A stretch of DNA of 64,000 nucleotides, taken from positions 52,222 to 116,221 of the forward strand of contig MLAK01001348.1 of the NCBI GenBank assembly GCA_001839685.1, given 5' to 3'. A program made the position numbers and the translations under genes. This DNA is from Tritrichomonas foetus. Taxonomy: Eukaryota > Parabasalia > Tritrichomonadida > Tritrichomonadidae. Positions 30,635 to 39,927 of this stretch are shown here, piece by piece (positions within the stretch are counted from its first letter, which is position 1; every line of letters starts with the position of its first letter). Under the pieces are notes generated by a model that saw only the letters and a list, made by a program, of their open reading frames with translations, did no database searches and was not told the DNA's origin.

Positions 30635-31207
30635 TTATCCGCAGCACTTTTTCTTCTTCTTTTTTCCTTTTTCGTCCTTCAACACCACTGTTGATTGCTT
30701 CACTGTCGACGGAAGTTCGAATACCTTTCGCGCGATTGAATCGAAAAGCTCTCGAACGCCCTGAGTAGTTTTCGCTGATGTCTCAATCAGGATTGCATTT
30801 CCATGTTCCTCGGCCCACTTCAAAGCCTCGGCCTTTGACACATCTCTATCGTCCTCGAGATCGATTTTATTTGCAACGATGAAACTGAGGGGCGCTTGAA
30901 CGGTATCATTAACGAAGTGATACCAATCATCCAAATCGTCGAATGTCTCGCGTTTTGTGATATCGAATGTGTAAACTATTCCGACAGCCTCTCTTAAAAA
31001 GTTTTTCACCATATTTCGAAAAGTGTACTGACCAGGAGTATCCCATATTGAGATGCTCACTTCGCTTGTGCCGTATGATTGTTTGTAGGAAATTTCTTGA
31101 GGTTGAACGGTTGAAAGTTGGAATCCCATTGAGCCAACTTCTTTTACTTGGATAAGTGAGGTTTTGCCAACGCCTGAATCGCCAAGAATAATGATTTTCG
31201 ATGACAT
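30635..31207 (-). CDS. Divergent Rab/Ras-like small GTPase
   Basis: A 190-residue small GTPase. Nucleotide motifs are P-loop GDSGVGKTS (residues 9-17), WDTPGQ (about 55-60; family standard WDTAGQ), NKID (about 112-115) and ETSAK (about 142-146). The switch I region (FQLSTVQPQEIS) is shorter and unlike the usual Rab TIGVDF, and the A-to-P change sits in the switch II entry, so GTPase kinetics or effectors may differ. The C-terminus is polybasic and ends KKKKKKCCG, which should be prenylated on the cysteines; a single residue after CC is unusual. The expected role is vesicle traffic. The longest frame starts further up at 31309, but homology begins with MSSKIIILGDSG at 31207, which is used. Confidence 0.9.
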   Translation of the reverse strand: MSSKIIILGDSGVGKTSLIQVKEVGSMGFQLSTVQPQEISYKQSYGTSEVSISIWDTPGQYTFRNMVKNFLREAVGIVYTFDITKRETFDDLDDWYHFVNDTVQAPLSFIVANKIDLEDDRDVSKAEALKWAEEHGNAILIETSAKTTQGVRELFDSIARKVFELPSTVKQSTVVLKDEKGKKKKKKCCG

Positions 31208-31863
31208 TAATTTTTTCTTTTCTGATTGTTTTGATTTCAAATGAGATAAGTTGACAAACAAGAATTTCAATAGAAGCAATGATGATGAAATATTATTGAA
31301 TAAAAACACAACCTATTTCAATAGGCAAGGAAATAATTCTCAGAAAACAATACTGTATCGTTGCATTTCGATCGATCGAAAAGTGATCGTCATCTTTTTA
31401 GGAAATCACATTCAGTATCGTCGCAATAAAGAAAATGCGTTTGATATTTTTCACATGGAGTGTCGACAACATATGTTCATAAAGTGAATATCTAGATTCT
31501 AGAATTTTGAGATAATGGTGATTGGAATATTTCATGAGAAAGAATTAATTATTTTTTTGGGTGAAAAAATCGTCAACGTCATTATGACTAATTGGTTGAT
31601 AATAATCAGTAGATTTCGATCAACAATCACCCATTCAAACTAGAAACTAAAAAAATTTTTATCCAAAATTTTACCAAATTCTTATTGAATCAAGAACGTT
31701 TTTCAATAACCTGTGAAAAAGTTTCATAGAGAAAGCGATATTTTCACAGCTAATTGAATGTCCATCTCTTAAAAATTGAATTAAAACACAAGCTCTTTAT
31801 CAAAAAGTCATGTAAATTTCTGCGGAAAGAGAATCCAAAAAATAAGCTTCTCAAATCGAAAAA
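31208..31863. other. Divergent intergenic region
   Basis: About 656 bases between two gene starts on opposite strands, so it should hold both promoters. TCAAATC lies 11 bases before the right-hand ATG. It contains a 78-codon frame (31251-31487) with no protein-like features. Nothing else seen. Confidence 0.4.
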
Positions 31864-32403
31864 ATGCGTGTTGGTGCGAAAGGCTTAAAGTTTATGTTCA
31901 AGTGCAATGTTTGTCCAGAGGAATGCCAATCAAGAGTTATTTCATCGATCGCAGTTCGACGTCCACTCGCCATCCCAGGTGCCGCCAAATGCTACGGAGA
32001 AGCACTCTGCCACTCCGCCTGCGTGGTCAGGACCACAACTGGGTATTACGTTGTTGAATACATGAGCGACAATTTCGTGCATTGTAATCGATGTCCAAAA
32101 TATGTCCCCCAGAAAAACTTCAAATTCCAAGGGTTTTTATGGATCCATGATGACTTAGATCCATCATACACACAGAAAAACTTCACACTGGAGCGTTTTT
32201 GCCTTGGTATGGTGGATATTATGAAGGGACAGCCGTTTAACACTTTCACACACAACTGCCTACAGGCGAGGTATCTAACGATGAAGAAATTCGGAATGAA
32301 ATCAGCAGACCCGCTTAATTACAAGCGCTGCATCTTTTATCAAGGCTGGTTTGATTTTTATGGAAAAGGCTCAAAACTGGAAAATAAATCGAACGAAGTG
32401 TGA
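31864..32403 (+). CDS. Cys/His-rich protein, possible permuted papain-like fold
   Basis: A 179-residue protein rich in Cys (FKCNVCPEEC, CHSACVVR, HCNRCPKYV). Two elements recall permuted NlpC/P60-type folds such as LRAT, PPPDE or TMEM222/DUF778: a His at LCHSACVVRTTTGYYVVEY followed by an acidic residue, and a later KGQPFNTFTHNCLQARYL with NC before a helix. In TMEM222-like proteins a similar QPYNxFxxNC segment occurs. If correct, H50 and C132 would be the catalytic pair of a thiol hydrolase or acyltransferase. This is inference from short motifs. No signal peptide or membrane helix was seen. GC content is higher than the surroundings, and the ATG at 31864 is the first in frame. Confidence 0.7.
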   Translation: MRVGAKGLKFMFKCNVCPEECQSRVISSIAVRRPLAIPGAAKCYGEALCHSACVVRTTTGYYVVEYMSDNFVHCNRCPKYVPQKNFKFQGFLWIHDDLDPSYTQKNFTLERFCLGMVDIMKGQPFNTFTHNCLQARYLTMKKFGMKSADPLNYKRCIFYQGWFDFYGKGSKLENKSNEV

Positions 32404-32741
32404 GAGGAAAAAGTGATGTTTCATCAAATGATTTCGAACCAATAATGAGAATTCAATGTGGATTTGTTTAAAATAAAACTAATTTATGAATGATTTGTGA
32501 TTTTTTATGCATCTATGTTACAACCAAGGTTTATAATGCTTAATTTAAGAGTTTTCTTTATGAGTAAACATTTTTATACTACATGCATTCTATCTTTATT
32601 AAAAGTTTTAAATAAGAATATTGATACAACGATTTCATCACAGAGATGTATTGATCATTTACAAAATGTGCTTGTGTATCAAGGTAAGTTTCATTAATTG
32701 ATTTAGGTTCACTTAAGTGGGTTCAAAAGAACGATCAAGTG
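32404..32741. other. Intergenic
   Basis: About 340 bases of AT-rich sequence; a 66-codon frame at 32497-32697 has no features. Nothing recognised. Confidence 0.4.
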
Positions 32742-33165
32742 ACAAAAGAAAGAAACAAGAAAAGAAAGAAACAAGAAAAGATAGAAACCAGAAAAGGAAG
32801 AAACATTAAAAGAAAGAAACAAGAAAAGAAAGAAATAAGAAAAGAAAGAAACATTAAAAGAAAGAAATAAGAAAAGNNNNNNNNNNNNNNNNNNNNNNNN
32901 NNNNNNNNNNNNNNNNNNNNNNNNNNNNNNNNNNNNNNNNNNNNNNNNNNNNNNNNNNNNNNNNNNNNNNNNNNNNNNNNNNNNNNNNNNNNNNNNNNNN
33001 NNNNNNNNNNNNNNNNNAACAAGAAAAGAAAGAAATAAGAAAAGAAAGTAACAAGAAAAGATAGAAACAAGAAAAGAAAGAAATAAGAAAAGAAAGTAAC
33101 AAGAAAAGATAGAAACAAGAAAAGAAAGAAACATTAAAAGAAAGTAACAAGAAAAGAAAGAACGA
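32742..33165. repeat. Purine-rich microsatellite, about 16-bp unit, with assembly gap
   Basis: A near-tandem array of AAGAAAAGAAAGAAAC and variants with ATT or TAA substitutions. All A/G on the plus strand, except scattered C and T. The centre is N (32877-33017), so true length is unknown. Minus-strand frames through it are repeat translation and not genes. Confidence 0.9.
32877..33017. other. Assembly gap (141 N)
   Basis: A run of N inside the purine microsatellite. The sequence on both sides is the same repeat, so the gap was caused by the repeat and its length is probably estimated. Confidence 0.95.
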
Positions 33166-33345
33166 TCCCAATTCTCGAAATATCAAATTCCTAATGGAGA
33201 TGATCAGAAAGAAAAACAAACAAAGAAAATAAAAAACAAACAAAGTTTAACAAAACAACACTACAATATCTAAAAGATACTTACATATCCTGAAGACCCG
33301 ATGATGTAACTCATTCAAAGCAGTAAAATCCTTTCATATTTATCA

Positions 33346-34422
33346 TCATAAAATTGTATGATCCAACTCGATACTTGACCGAGTGAATTTTGATCTTGAC
33401 GTTTTGAACCTGTTTTCATTTGCTTGTTTCAATGGTGCTTTCACTTTTGGTTTATCTTTAGAAACCATTCTCTCAGAAATCTCACCGTCAAATCTTTTCT
33501 GAGTTCGTTCATTCAATTTTTCATTTTTTCTTTCATTTGATTTTTTTTCGTTTCTTTGATCACTTTTTCTATATGTTACTTCATCAGGAGGAAGTTGTAT
33601 ATTTCGATTATATTTCTTCGATTTCTCAAATTCAGCACGCGACGTGACTTCTCTTTTTCGCATATTTGCATGATAACAAAGTGGTGGTTTATTTTCGCTC
33701 TTACTTCTTTTCTGACTAGCACATTCTCTCTGTTTTGCAATATCAGGATCAATATGCAGTTCGTACTGTTCTAACCGTATTATTTTTTCTCTTTCAGCTC
33801 GAACATTTTCTAAATATTTATTTGCTCGATAAATTAAACGTTCTTTGTAATAATTTTTGTCACCAGCAATTTTTTCTATTTCTTCTTTCGTTGGGTAAAA
33901 AAGGTCTGTCTGTTGAATTCCAAGCCTTTTGATTGCTTTAATCGTGTATGATTCTGTGAAAGTGACTGGAATATTTGGATCAAAATTATCTATTCCAATA
34001 ACTCCATTTGAGTTACTAGATACACCTTTTTTGGATGCTGGGTTAGGCTGACGAGCGAGTGTGCTGCTCCCACGAGGCGATGGAGAGCAAGTTTGTGATA
34101 AGACATTCGACCAATTAAGCTCTGAAAAAGGTCCTTCTTTAACTTCATAAGGAGAAATGTTTATCGTACGATGAGGAAAAAGGAAATCTTTATTTGATTC
34201 TAAAAGAGCTTTAGTGCTTGGTGCTATATATTGTGTGTTTGTGTTGTGATTCATGTGCTTGTTAGCATTTGATATTAAAACTGTTGGCTCGCTAGTATTA
34301 ATATTTGTTAAATTGTTATTGTAGTTTGGTGTGGTACTGTTTACATTCGGTGTCATCATGGCTTGCGATTTTGTAATTTTACTTCGCGATGTTGGACGAC
34401 TCAAAGTCGAAGCAGCGCGCAT
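33346..34422 (-). CDS. Basic, mostly disordered hypothetical protein
   Basis: A 358-residue protein. Residues 1-150 are Ser/Thr/Asn-rich and probably disordered. A conserved-looking helical core follows (about 158-220): SYTIKAIKRLGIQQTDLFYP, then KEEIEKIAGDKNYYKERLIY and a coiled coil with RAEREKIIRLEQYE. The C-terminal 120 residues are very basic (RNEKKSNERKNEKLNERT). No enzyme motif. This layout is common in cytoskeleton-associated proteins, but I cannot name a family. The ATG is first in frame, and TCATTTTTCC lies about 20 bases upstream. Confidence 0.75.
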   Translation of the reverse strand: MRAASTLSRPTSRSKITKSQAMMTPNVNSTTPNYNNNLTNINTSEPTVLISNANKHMNHNTNTQYIAPSTKALLESNKDFLFPHRTINISPYEVKEGPFSELNWSNVLSQTCSPSPRGSSTLARQPNPASKKGVSSNSNGVIGIDNFDPNIPVTFTESYTIKAIKRLGIQQTDLFYPTKEEIEKIAGDKNYYKERLIYRANKYLENVRAEREKIIRLEQYELHIDPDIAKQRECASQKRSKSENKPPLCYHANMRKREVTSRAEFEKSKKYNRNIQLPPDEVTYRKSDQRNEKKSNERKNEKLNERTQKRFDGEISERMVSKDKPKVKAPLKQANENRFKTSRSKFTRSSIELDHTIL

Positions 34423-35015
34423 TTTTAAAAAGGAAAAATGAGAATTTTAGATTATATCTTCAAAGTAGCCAATGTAAAGTTTTCAAATATGATCGTTTTT
34501 TTTATTTCTTAACGTAAAGATCATCTTGTAAAGTATAGAATATTTGTTCACATTTGTATTTCGTAATCATAATCGGACTTTTTGAGAGAAACGAAATTAA
34601 CGTTCACTTCAAATTCTTAACATTTTATATTAACAAAGTTATGATCTTCCATTGAAATTTCTGAAAGGAAATTGAAAGGTTTGAGGAAATAGCTTATGCG
34701 GAAATAACTGTTTCATCAAAAAATATAGTTATTTACTAATTATATCAACAATTCTTTTCGAGTCTTTGATATGTTCTCGAATTTTGGTGAGGTATAGTTT
34801 CAAATGTTTGATGATCTCGAGGGTCAAAATACAAGAAAATGGTTACATTCAAATTATTAGGATGATGAGGTTGAATAGAAAACAGTTTTTGTCAAAAAGT
34901 TTTGATCACTTGACAATTTTTTCTATGGATAAATGTCCAATAATTGAAAAAAAAAAATCATCGAGCTTGATTCAAAACGTAACTTGCGCACCAATCCACT
35001 AACATCCTTTCGAAA
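34423..35015. other. Divergent intergenic region
   Basis: About 590 bases between divergent gene starts; AT-rich. Nothing beyond a weak TCATTTTTCC motif on the minus side. Confidence 0.4.
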
Positions 35016-36317
35016 ATGCTTGCCAAATCGAGAAAATTAACAAATTTCGAGAAAATATTCATTGGTTCAAATGAGCGTTGCCAGTTTGCAGTTGAAGTTT
35101 CAAAGCCAGAATTAATCCCAAAAATCATTCGAAATCTCACCACCTATATTCTCGGGTTTCGTTTACAGCTTAACGGAGATAAGCTGCAATATCACGAAAA
35201 GCCATTCAAAGTTCATCCAATTCCGAAATCCGTAAAAACCGCGCAGCAGGCCTGCGATTTCGTTGATTCAATTAAGTATGACTTCAATGACACTTTTGCG
35301 GTTATTGCAGCTGATGAAAGCAAAGTTGCCATTTCAGTCAGCCATCTGATTTGTGATGGTGGATTTTTTGTTGACATTTATGATAAAATCTTGCTTGATG
35401 AGCCAGTGAAAACGAAGTCAGTTCTTCCAATCACTACTGACATCATTTTCCCCGATAGACTTGCAAAAGTCACCGATTCTGAAATAAAGGCTCATCATGA
35501 ATCGGTTTTAGACCTCACACCAGTTCGATGGAGTCCCAATTATGAATCCCTTCGACGACACTTCGATAAACTCCAATCATATAAAAATACTGATAGGCAT
35601 TCAAATTCGAATTTAAGTGGAGTGAATTGTAAATATTATGCACTTGAAACTCCAGTTAAAGATTTCATGTTTCCAAAAGTGCAGAAATTTGGATTGACTG
35701 AGTCCTATTGGACAGGAATTACATTATCGTATATGGCAATGAATGGAGAACTTCAGAATACTTTTGGTGTGTCAACGTGTATTGACTTACGTCAAGATAT
35801 GCCAAAAGAGGATATAAATCCATCAATTACACAAAACACATCAGAAATCAATGTTATTGCCAAAAATGTTTCACCGAAATCAACAGTGAGAGAGCTTGGT
35901 AAGATGATGCGTGAAGATTTAAATTTGAAGAAATCGAATAACAATTTTTATACAGCTTATAAAAGCTTTTTAGGAAGTGGTTATGTTTTTAAACCATCAC
36001 CAACATGCTTTGCTGAACTTTCGAGCGTTGGAAGATTCAAAAATGAAAATTCGCCAATTTCTGACATGTGGATACAACAAACAATGCTTGCAAAGCCTGC
36101 AGAAGGTTGTGCTGGATTTCTATCGTATTCAAAAGATAAATATGGAGAAAACATTCTCGTGACGAGGTTCCAGCAGCCTTTGACGGTTTTGAATGATGAA
36201 GATTCTGAAATTTTGGTGAAATCTTTGATGTATGCAATGAAAGAAATGCCGCCAGATGTGACAATTGAAGAAGCATACGACGAGCTTCGAAGATTCCAAA
36301 ACAGCCAACGTAAGTAA
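35016..36317 (+). CDS. HxxxDG acyltransferase (condensation/BAHD superfamily)
   Basis: A 433-residue protein. The motif VSHLICDGGFFVDIYDKI (about residues 108-125) is the catalytic HxxxDG of the CoA-dependent acyltransferase superfamily that includes NRPS condensation domains, PapA5, alcohol acetyltransferases and BAHD enzymes. The two-lobed layout fits: an N-terminal lobe to about 200, and a C-terminal lobe with FGVSTCIDLRQDM (about 256-268; these enzymes have a V..D.R segment here). The plant DFGWG motif is absent. It probably transfers an acyl group to an alcohol or amine; the substrate is unknown. No carrier domain, signal peptide or membrane helix, and no biosynthetic cluster around it. 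ATG 35016 is the first in frame. Confidence 0.78.
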   Translation: MLAKSRKLTNFEKIFIGSNERCQFAVEVSKPELIPKIIRNLTTYILGFRLQLNGDKLQYHEKPFKVHPIPKSVKTAQQACDFVDSIKYDFNDTFAVIAADESKVAISVSHLICDGGFFVDIYDKILLDEPVKTKSVLPITTDIIFPDRLAKVTDSEIKAHHESVLDLTPVRWSPNYESLRRHFDKLQSYKNTDRHSNSNLSGVNCKYYALETPVKDFMFPKVQKFGLTESYWTGITLSYMAMNGELQNTFGVSTCIDLRQDMPKEDINPSITQNTSEINVIAKNVSPKSTVRELGKMMREDLNLKKSNNNFYTAYKSFLGSGYVFKPSPTCFAELSSVGRFKNENSPISDMWIQQTMLAKPAEGCAGFLSYSKDKYGENILVTRFQQPLTVLNDEDSEILVKSLMYAMKEMPPDVTIEEAYDELRRFQNSQRK

Positions 36318-37123
36318 ATTATTTCATAAATAATTATTTCTTTTTCCTCAATGGTGCTTAAGCAGGGAAGGTAATTATGTTAACGCTGTCATAGAAAAGG
36401 TCTCTATGTCAACCATCAATGAAGTTCTTTTGATTTTTTTTTCTTTGCGAGTATGATGCATCACTTTACTCTCTTGTTTTATCTATTTTTCAAACTTTTT
36501 CTAAAAATCAATCTTACATGAAAAGATAATGAGATGGTTTGAGTACCATCAGAGAGAAGCCATGATAAACTTATTCGTTTGGGATTCATTTAGCGACTGT
36601 GTTCACATCTATTGGAATGTAGATGTGCTCTGAATAAACATGAATATATATGCAGAATCGGATGAAATGATCAATGATTTTATCATTATTATTCCAAAAC
36701 TCAAGTCAATTCTTATCATCATCAGAATGAACAGCACAAGTGGAAACGGCAAAAATGACAAATATAAAATTTGAAGAAAAAATATTCAGAAGTAAATAAT
36801 AGTTTGATATATATAGTCGAATGGAATTGACAAATTGTAAAATCAATCTTTAAGATTCAGATCGAAAATTATTTTGATGATTATTTTTTCCAGAAATAAT
36901 TTTTCAGGGGTACAATATGATTTTCCAGCAAAGACAGTTAATCTGATGGTTCTTTTCATATTCAAAAAGACAGTCTCTATTACACATGAAACTATGTTTT
37001 TTTCAGAATAATTTTCGTCATATGAACTGAATGAACAGCCAAATATTATTAGAATTAAAGACCATTTATTAATATAAAAAGTTATTTCCAAAGTTTTCGT
37101 TGCTGAAAAAGTTGTTTCGACCA
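36318..37123. other. Intergenic
   Basis: About 800 bases, AT-rich, between two plus-strand genes. A 104-codon minus frame (36843-37157) overlaps the next gene and looks like chance. No element recognised. Confidence 0.4.
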
Positions 37124-38617
37124 ATGATTGCGCCGGAACTCGACGAATATTGCGCAAGTGTCAGAGTTCAGCCAGCAGTTCTTCCTAATTCTGATTGCCC
37201 ATGGTGTAATAATATGACATATATCAGCTCAAGTCAGACGTTATGCCTCCATCGAGAAATACTCGACTTTGCTCGATGGATTTCGCCCACGGAAGAAGAA
37301 AAATTGTTGCGATTAATTGTAATTAAGCGATTCAGAACAGCCATCAAACTTTTGTGGCCAGACGCTTCAATCGTATGCCATGGATCATCAGCCACCAAAA
37401 CGTATCTTCCTGGAGGCGACATCGACTTTGTTGTTATCAATCCGCCACCAAATCACAGCCAGCCCGAACTTTTGAGCATATTAAATTCGCATTTGAATTC
37501 GTTGCAGACCTTTCGAAAATCTGATGTTCTTGAAAGCGCTAGATGTCCTATAATCAAAGGTATTGAAAAACCATTTGGTTTTCACATTGACATTGCCATC
37601 AATAATTTTAATGGAATTCTTAATATTGAGCGAAACTTAAATGCGATGAAAAAATTTCCAGCACTTCTTCCACTTTTGTATGTTTTAAAATTCTTCTTAT
37701 TTCAAAATAGACTTGATGAGCCATTTAGAGGCGGAATCAGCACAAATACGCTTCAACAAATGATTATTTTTGTGATCCAAAGCTCACATGAAACAAGACG
37801 AAATGATTTAGGTTATTTATTAACATTGTTTTTCCAAACTTTTGGAATATATTTTAATTATTTAACAACTGGAATATCTACTCGTTTTGGTGGTCGTTTA
37901 TTTAGTCGTTTAGACATGGATAGAGTTAATTGGAAACAACCAATCAACATTTGTGTCGAAGATCCACAAATTCCAGGAAATTTTTTAGGTGAAAACGCTT
38001 TTGAAAGTGGAACTTTTCGATCAAGATGTTATGGAGCTTACAACAGATTACAAAGACCAAGTACAGGAGAGCAATCTTTACTTTTACGTGTAATTAATCG
38101 ACCTGATTGGATAATCAAACATCGTGCTGAACTTAAAAAACATATCAATACTTTGAATGGTAATTCATTGAATTCAATTCCACTTGATATTCCAACTACT
38201 GAATCTTCTTCAACAACAAACAATCATTATTCCAATTCTACCACCACCAATAATGGTTCGAATAGTTCCAATAGATATAATTATAATTATGATAATAATA
38301 CAAGGAATTATAATAATGGATTGAACAACATTTCACAAGCCTATGCTTATAATTATTATAATCAATACATGTATAACAATGCGTATAACAGTGTTTACAA
38401 TAATACTTATAACAATGAATATGACAACAATATTTCTAAGTATAATAATGCATATAATAATTCATTTTATTCTAATACCAACGCTTTGGATGGTTACTCG
38501 TTTAGTAGTTATAATGATGAGAGAGGAACAACTGACTATAGACAATATAATCGACAACAATTCGGTGATGTAATGAATAGAGAATCTAAAAATAAAAGGA
38601 GACCATATCGAAGATGA
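37124..38617 (+). CDS. Non-canonical poly(A) polymerase, TRF4/PAPD5 type
   Basis: A 497-residue nucleotidyltransferase. The catalytic signature is HGSSATKTYLPGGDIDFVVI (residues 86-105), with GS and the DxD metal pair, and a third acid in GFHIDIAINN. A PAP/25A-associated region follows (LLYVLKFFLFQNRLDEPF, FRGGISTNTLQQMIIFVIQS) and then ICVEDPQIPGNFLGENAF, the equivalent of the TRF4 DPxxPxNN motif. From about residue 345 the tail is Asn/Tyr/Ser low complexity, ending in a basic KNKRRPYRR. TRF4 enzymes add short tails that send RNAs to the exosome; this one may act in nuclear RNA surveillance. The longest frame starts with TTG (37100); the first ATG is 37124. Confidence 0.92.
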   Translation: MIAPELDEYCASVRVQPAVLPNSDCPWCNNMTYISSSQTLCLHREILDFARWISPTEEEKLLRLIVIKRFRTAIKLLWPDASIVCHGSSATKTYLPGGDIDFVVINPPPNHSQPELLSILNSHLNSLQTFRKSDVLESARCPIIKGIEKPFGFHIDIAINNFNGILNIERNLNAMKKFPALLPLLYVLKFFLFQNRLDEPFRGGISTNTLQQMIIFVIQSSHETRRNDLGYLLTLFFQTFGIYFNYLTTGISTRFGGRLFSRLDMDRVNWKQPINICVEDPQIPGNFLGENAFESGTFRSRCYGAYNRLQRPSTGEQSLLLRVINRPDWIIKHRAELKKHINTLNGNSLNSIPLDIPTTESSSTTNNHYSNSTTTNNGSNSSNRYNYNYDNNTRNYNNGLNNISQAYAYNYYNQYMYNNAYNSVYNNTYNNEYDNNISKYNNAYNNSFYSNTNALDGYSFSSYNDERGTTDYRQYNRQQFGDVMNRESKNKRRPYRR

Positions 38618-38962
38618 TAAAAAGGCTTTAAATGATATGAAATTCAAACTATAAATTTCTTTTTCGATCTTTAACAGCTTATTTATAATCAAACAATCAG
38701 CTATTTTTGTCTATGCCTAATATATATATATATACAGTCACACAAAAAGTGTGTCAAACTGATTTATGTACGTTTTTAATTTTTACTTAATCATTATCTT
38801 TAGATTAATGTAAAAACTGGACTAAAATTCTGAAAATTTTTCCAGTCATCGGACGAAACATTTGAAACGTTTTGTTTTTTATTTTATCATGAATTGTGTT
38901 TATTAAAAAATCTATTTCTTCATATATTCTATATTTAATGACAGCAATTTCATCAGAAAATT

Positions 38963-38998
<36 letters not shown>

Positions 38999-39149
38999 AT
39001 TTCACATGAAACCCATGATAAACTTGATTCCATGGAGAGAAGTCTTTCAAATACAGACTGAAGTGTTGATTCGATCTAATGTTTCCACACTATTTTGATT
39101 ATCTGTGGTGAAATAACGTATTTATGTATAAATGTGACATCTTAGATAA
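38618..39149. other. Intergenic with long poly(A)
   Basis: AT-rich; a 34-A run lies at 38964-38997. No gene seen. Confidence 0.5.
38964..38997. repeat. Poly(A) tract, 34 bases
   Basis: Uninterrupted A run between genes. There is no adjacent coding copy suggesting a retroposed transcript, although a coding fragment starts 150 bases later. Confidence 0.9.
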
Positions 39150-39365
39150 AGATTTATCTTATCAAATGAATCAGGTATATCAAATCAATCACTTGGTGTC
39201 ATCGTTGTGTATGGCGAATATTTCTCTAATGATCCAACCTATATTTCATGCGATGATGCAAAAGCAATTATGATAAAATTTGACGAATTTAAGAAAATGT
39301 TTGCAGCTCATGATGTGAAAACGCTTCGAATTGAAAGAAATGACAATTGGAAGATTTTTGAATAA
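39150..39365 (+). pseudogene. Orphan C-terminal gene fragment
   Basis: An open frame of 71 codons with a natural-looking protein sequence and no start: SLGVIVVYGEYFSNDPTYIS, then CDDAKAIMIKFDEFKKMF and VKTLRIERNDNWKIFE before TAA. A stop precedes the frame. It reads like the last part of a globular protein whose 5' end has been lost. Family unknown. Confidence 0.45.
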
Positions 39366-39927
39366 CACTCGTATAGATTTGATTTTTCATATTGAATATA
39401 TGCAAATGTACATATAATTTGGAGGTCGTTTAGTTTATGTGTTTCTCATTGTGAAGGTAATTATTGATTCAGTCAAACATTTCCACATACTTTTGTTCCA
39501 TAATATATATTACAGTTAAGCTAATCTCAAATTAAAAGCTTTTTGCTATATAGCTAATTTTTAAACTTCTGCATGACTCCAAAAATTAAGGGAGTAGCTT
39601 CGCACTGTTTATTATTAAAAAAATTGCCACAATTCCCACAAAAAGTGGGTAATCAATTCTTAATATAATTAAAAAGCAGTTATTTGTACTCAAATTTTTG
39701 ACCGTTAACTTCGTCTACCAGGTTTGGTACATTGTACATTTGAATTTCTGGCTATTTTTGATTTTTCTCGAATAATATCCATACGACTGTATTACCATAT
39801 ACTCTTCGATTCTCCTTTATTATAGTGCGGTTATTTTGGGGACAGTATCATCATTTGCCAAATTTTAACTAGTTATTTCTCAGAAATGAATTTGACAATA
39901 CTTGACCATATAAAGCTTTAAAATAAA
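39366..39927. other. Intergenic
   Basis: About 560 bases upstream of the giant coiled-coil gene; AT-rich. No clear motif. Confidence 0.4.

Noticed and set aside
32709..33243. Minus-strand frames of 127-141 codons
   Set aside because: They are translations of the purine microsatellite and run through the N gap.
34999..35012. ACTAAC as a trichomonad intron branch/acceptor signal
   Set aside because: The ACACAG acceptor does not follow and no GTATGT donor is placed upstream; genes here are intronless.
36843..37157. 104-codon minus frame
   Set aside because: Overlaps the start of the poly(A) polymerase gene in antisense and has no protein features.
38964..38997. Poly(A) run as the tail of a processed retrocopy
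   Set aside because: No coding copy of a window gene precedes it and no flanking duplication was seen.
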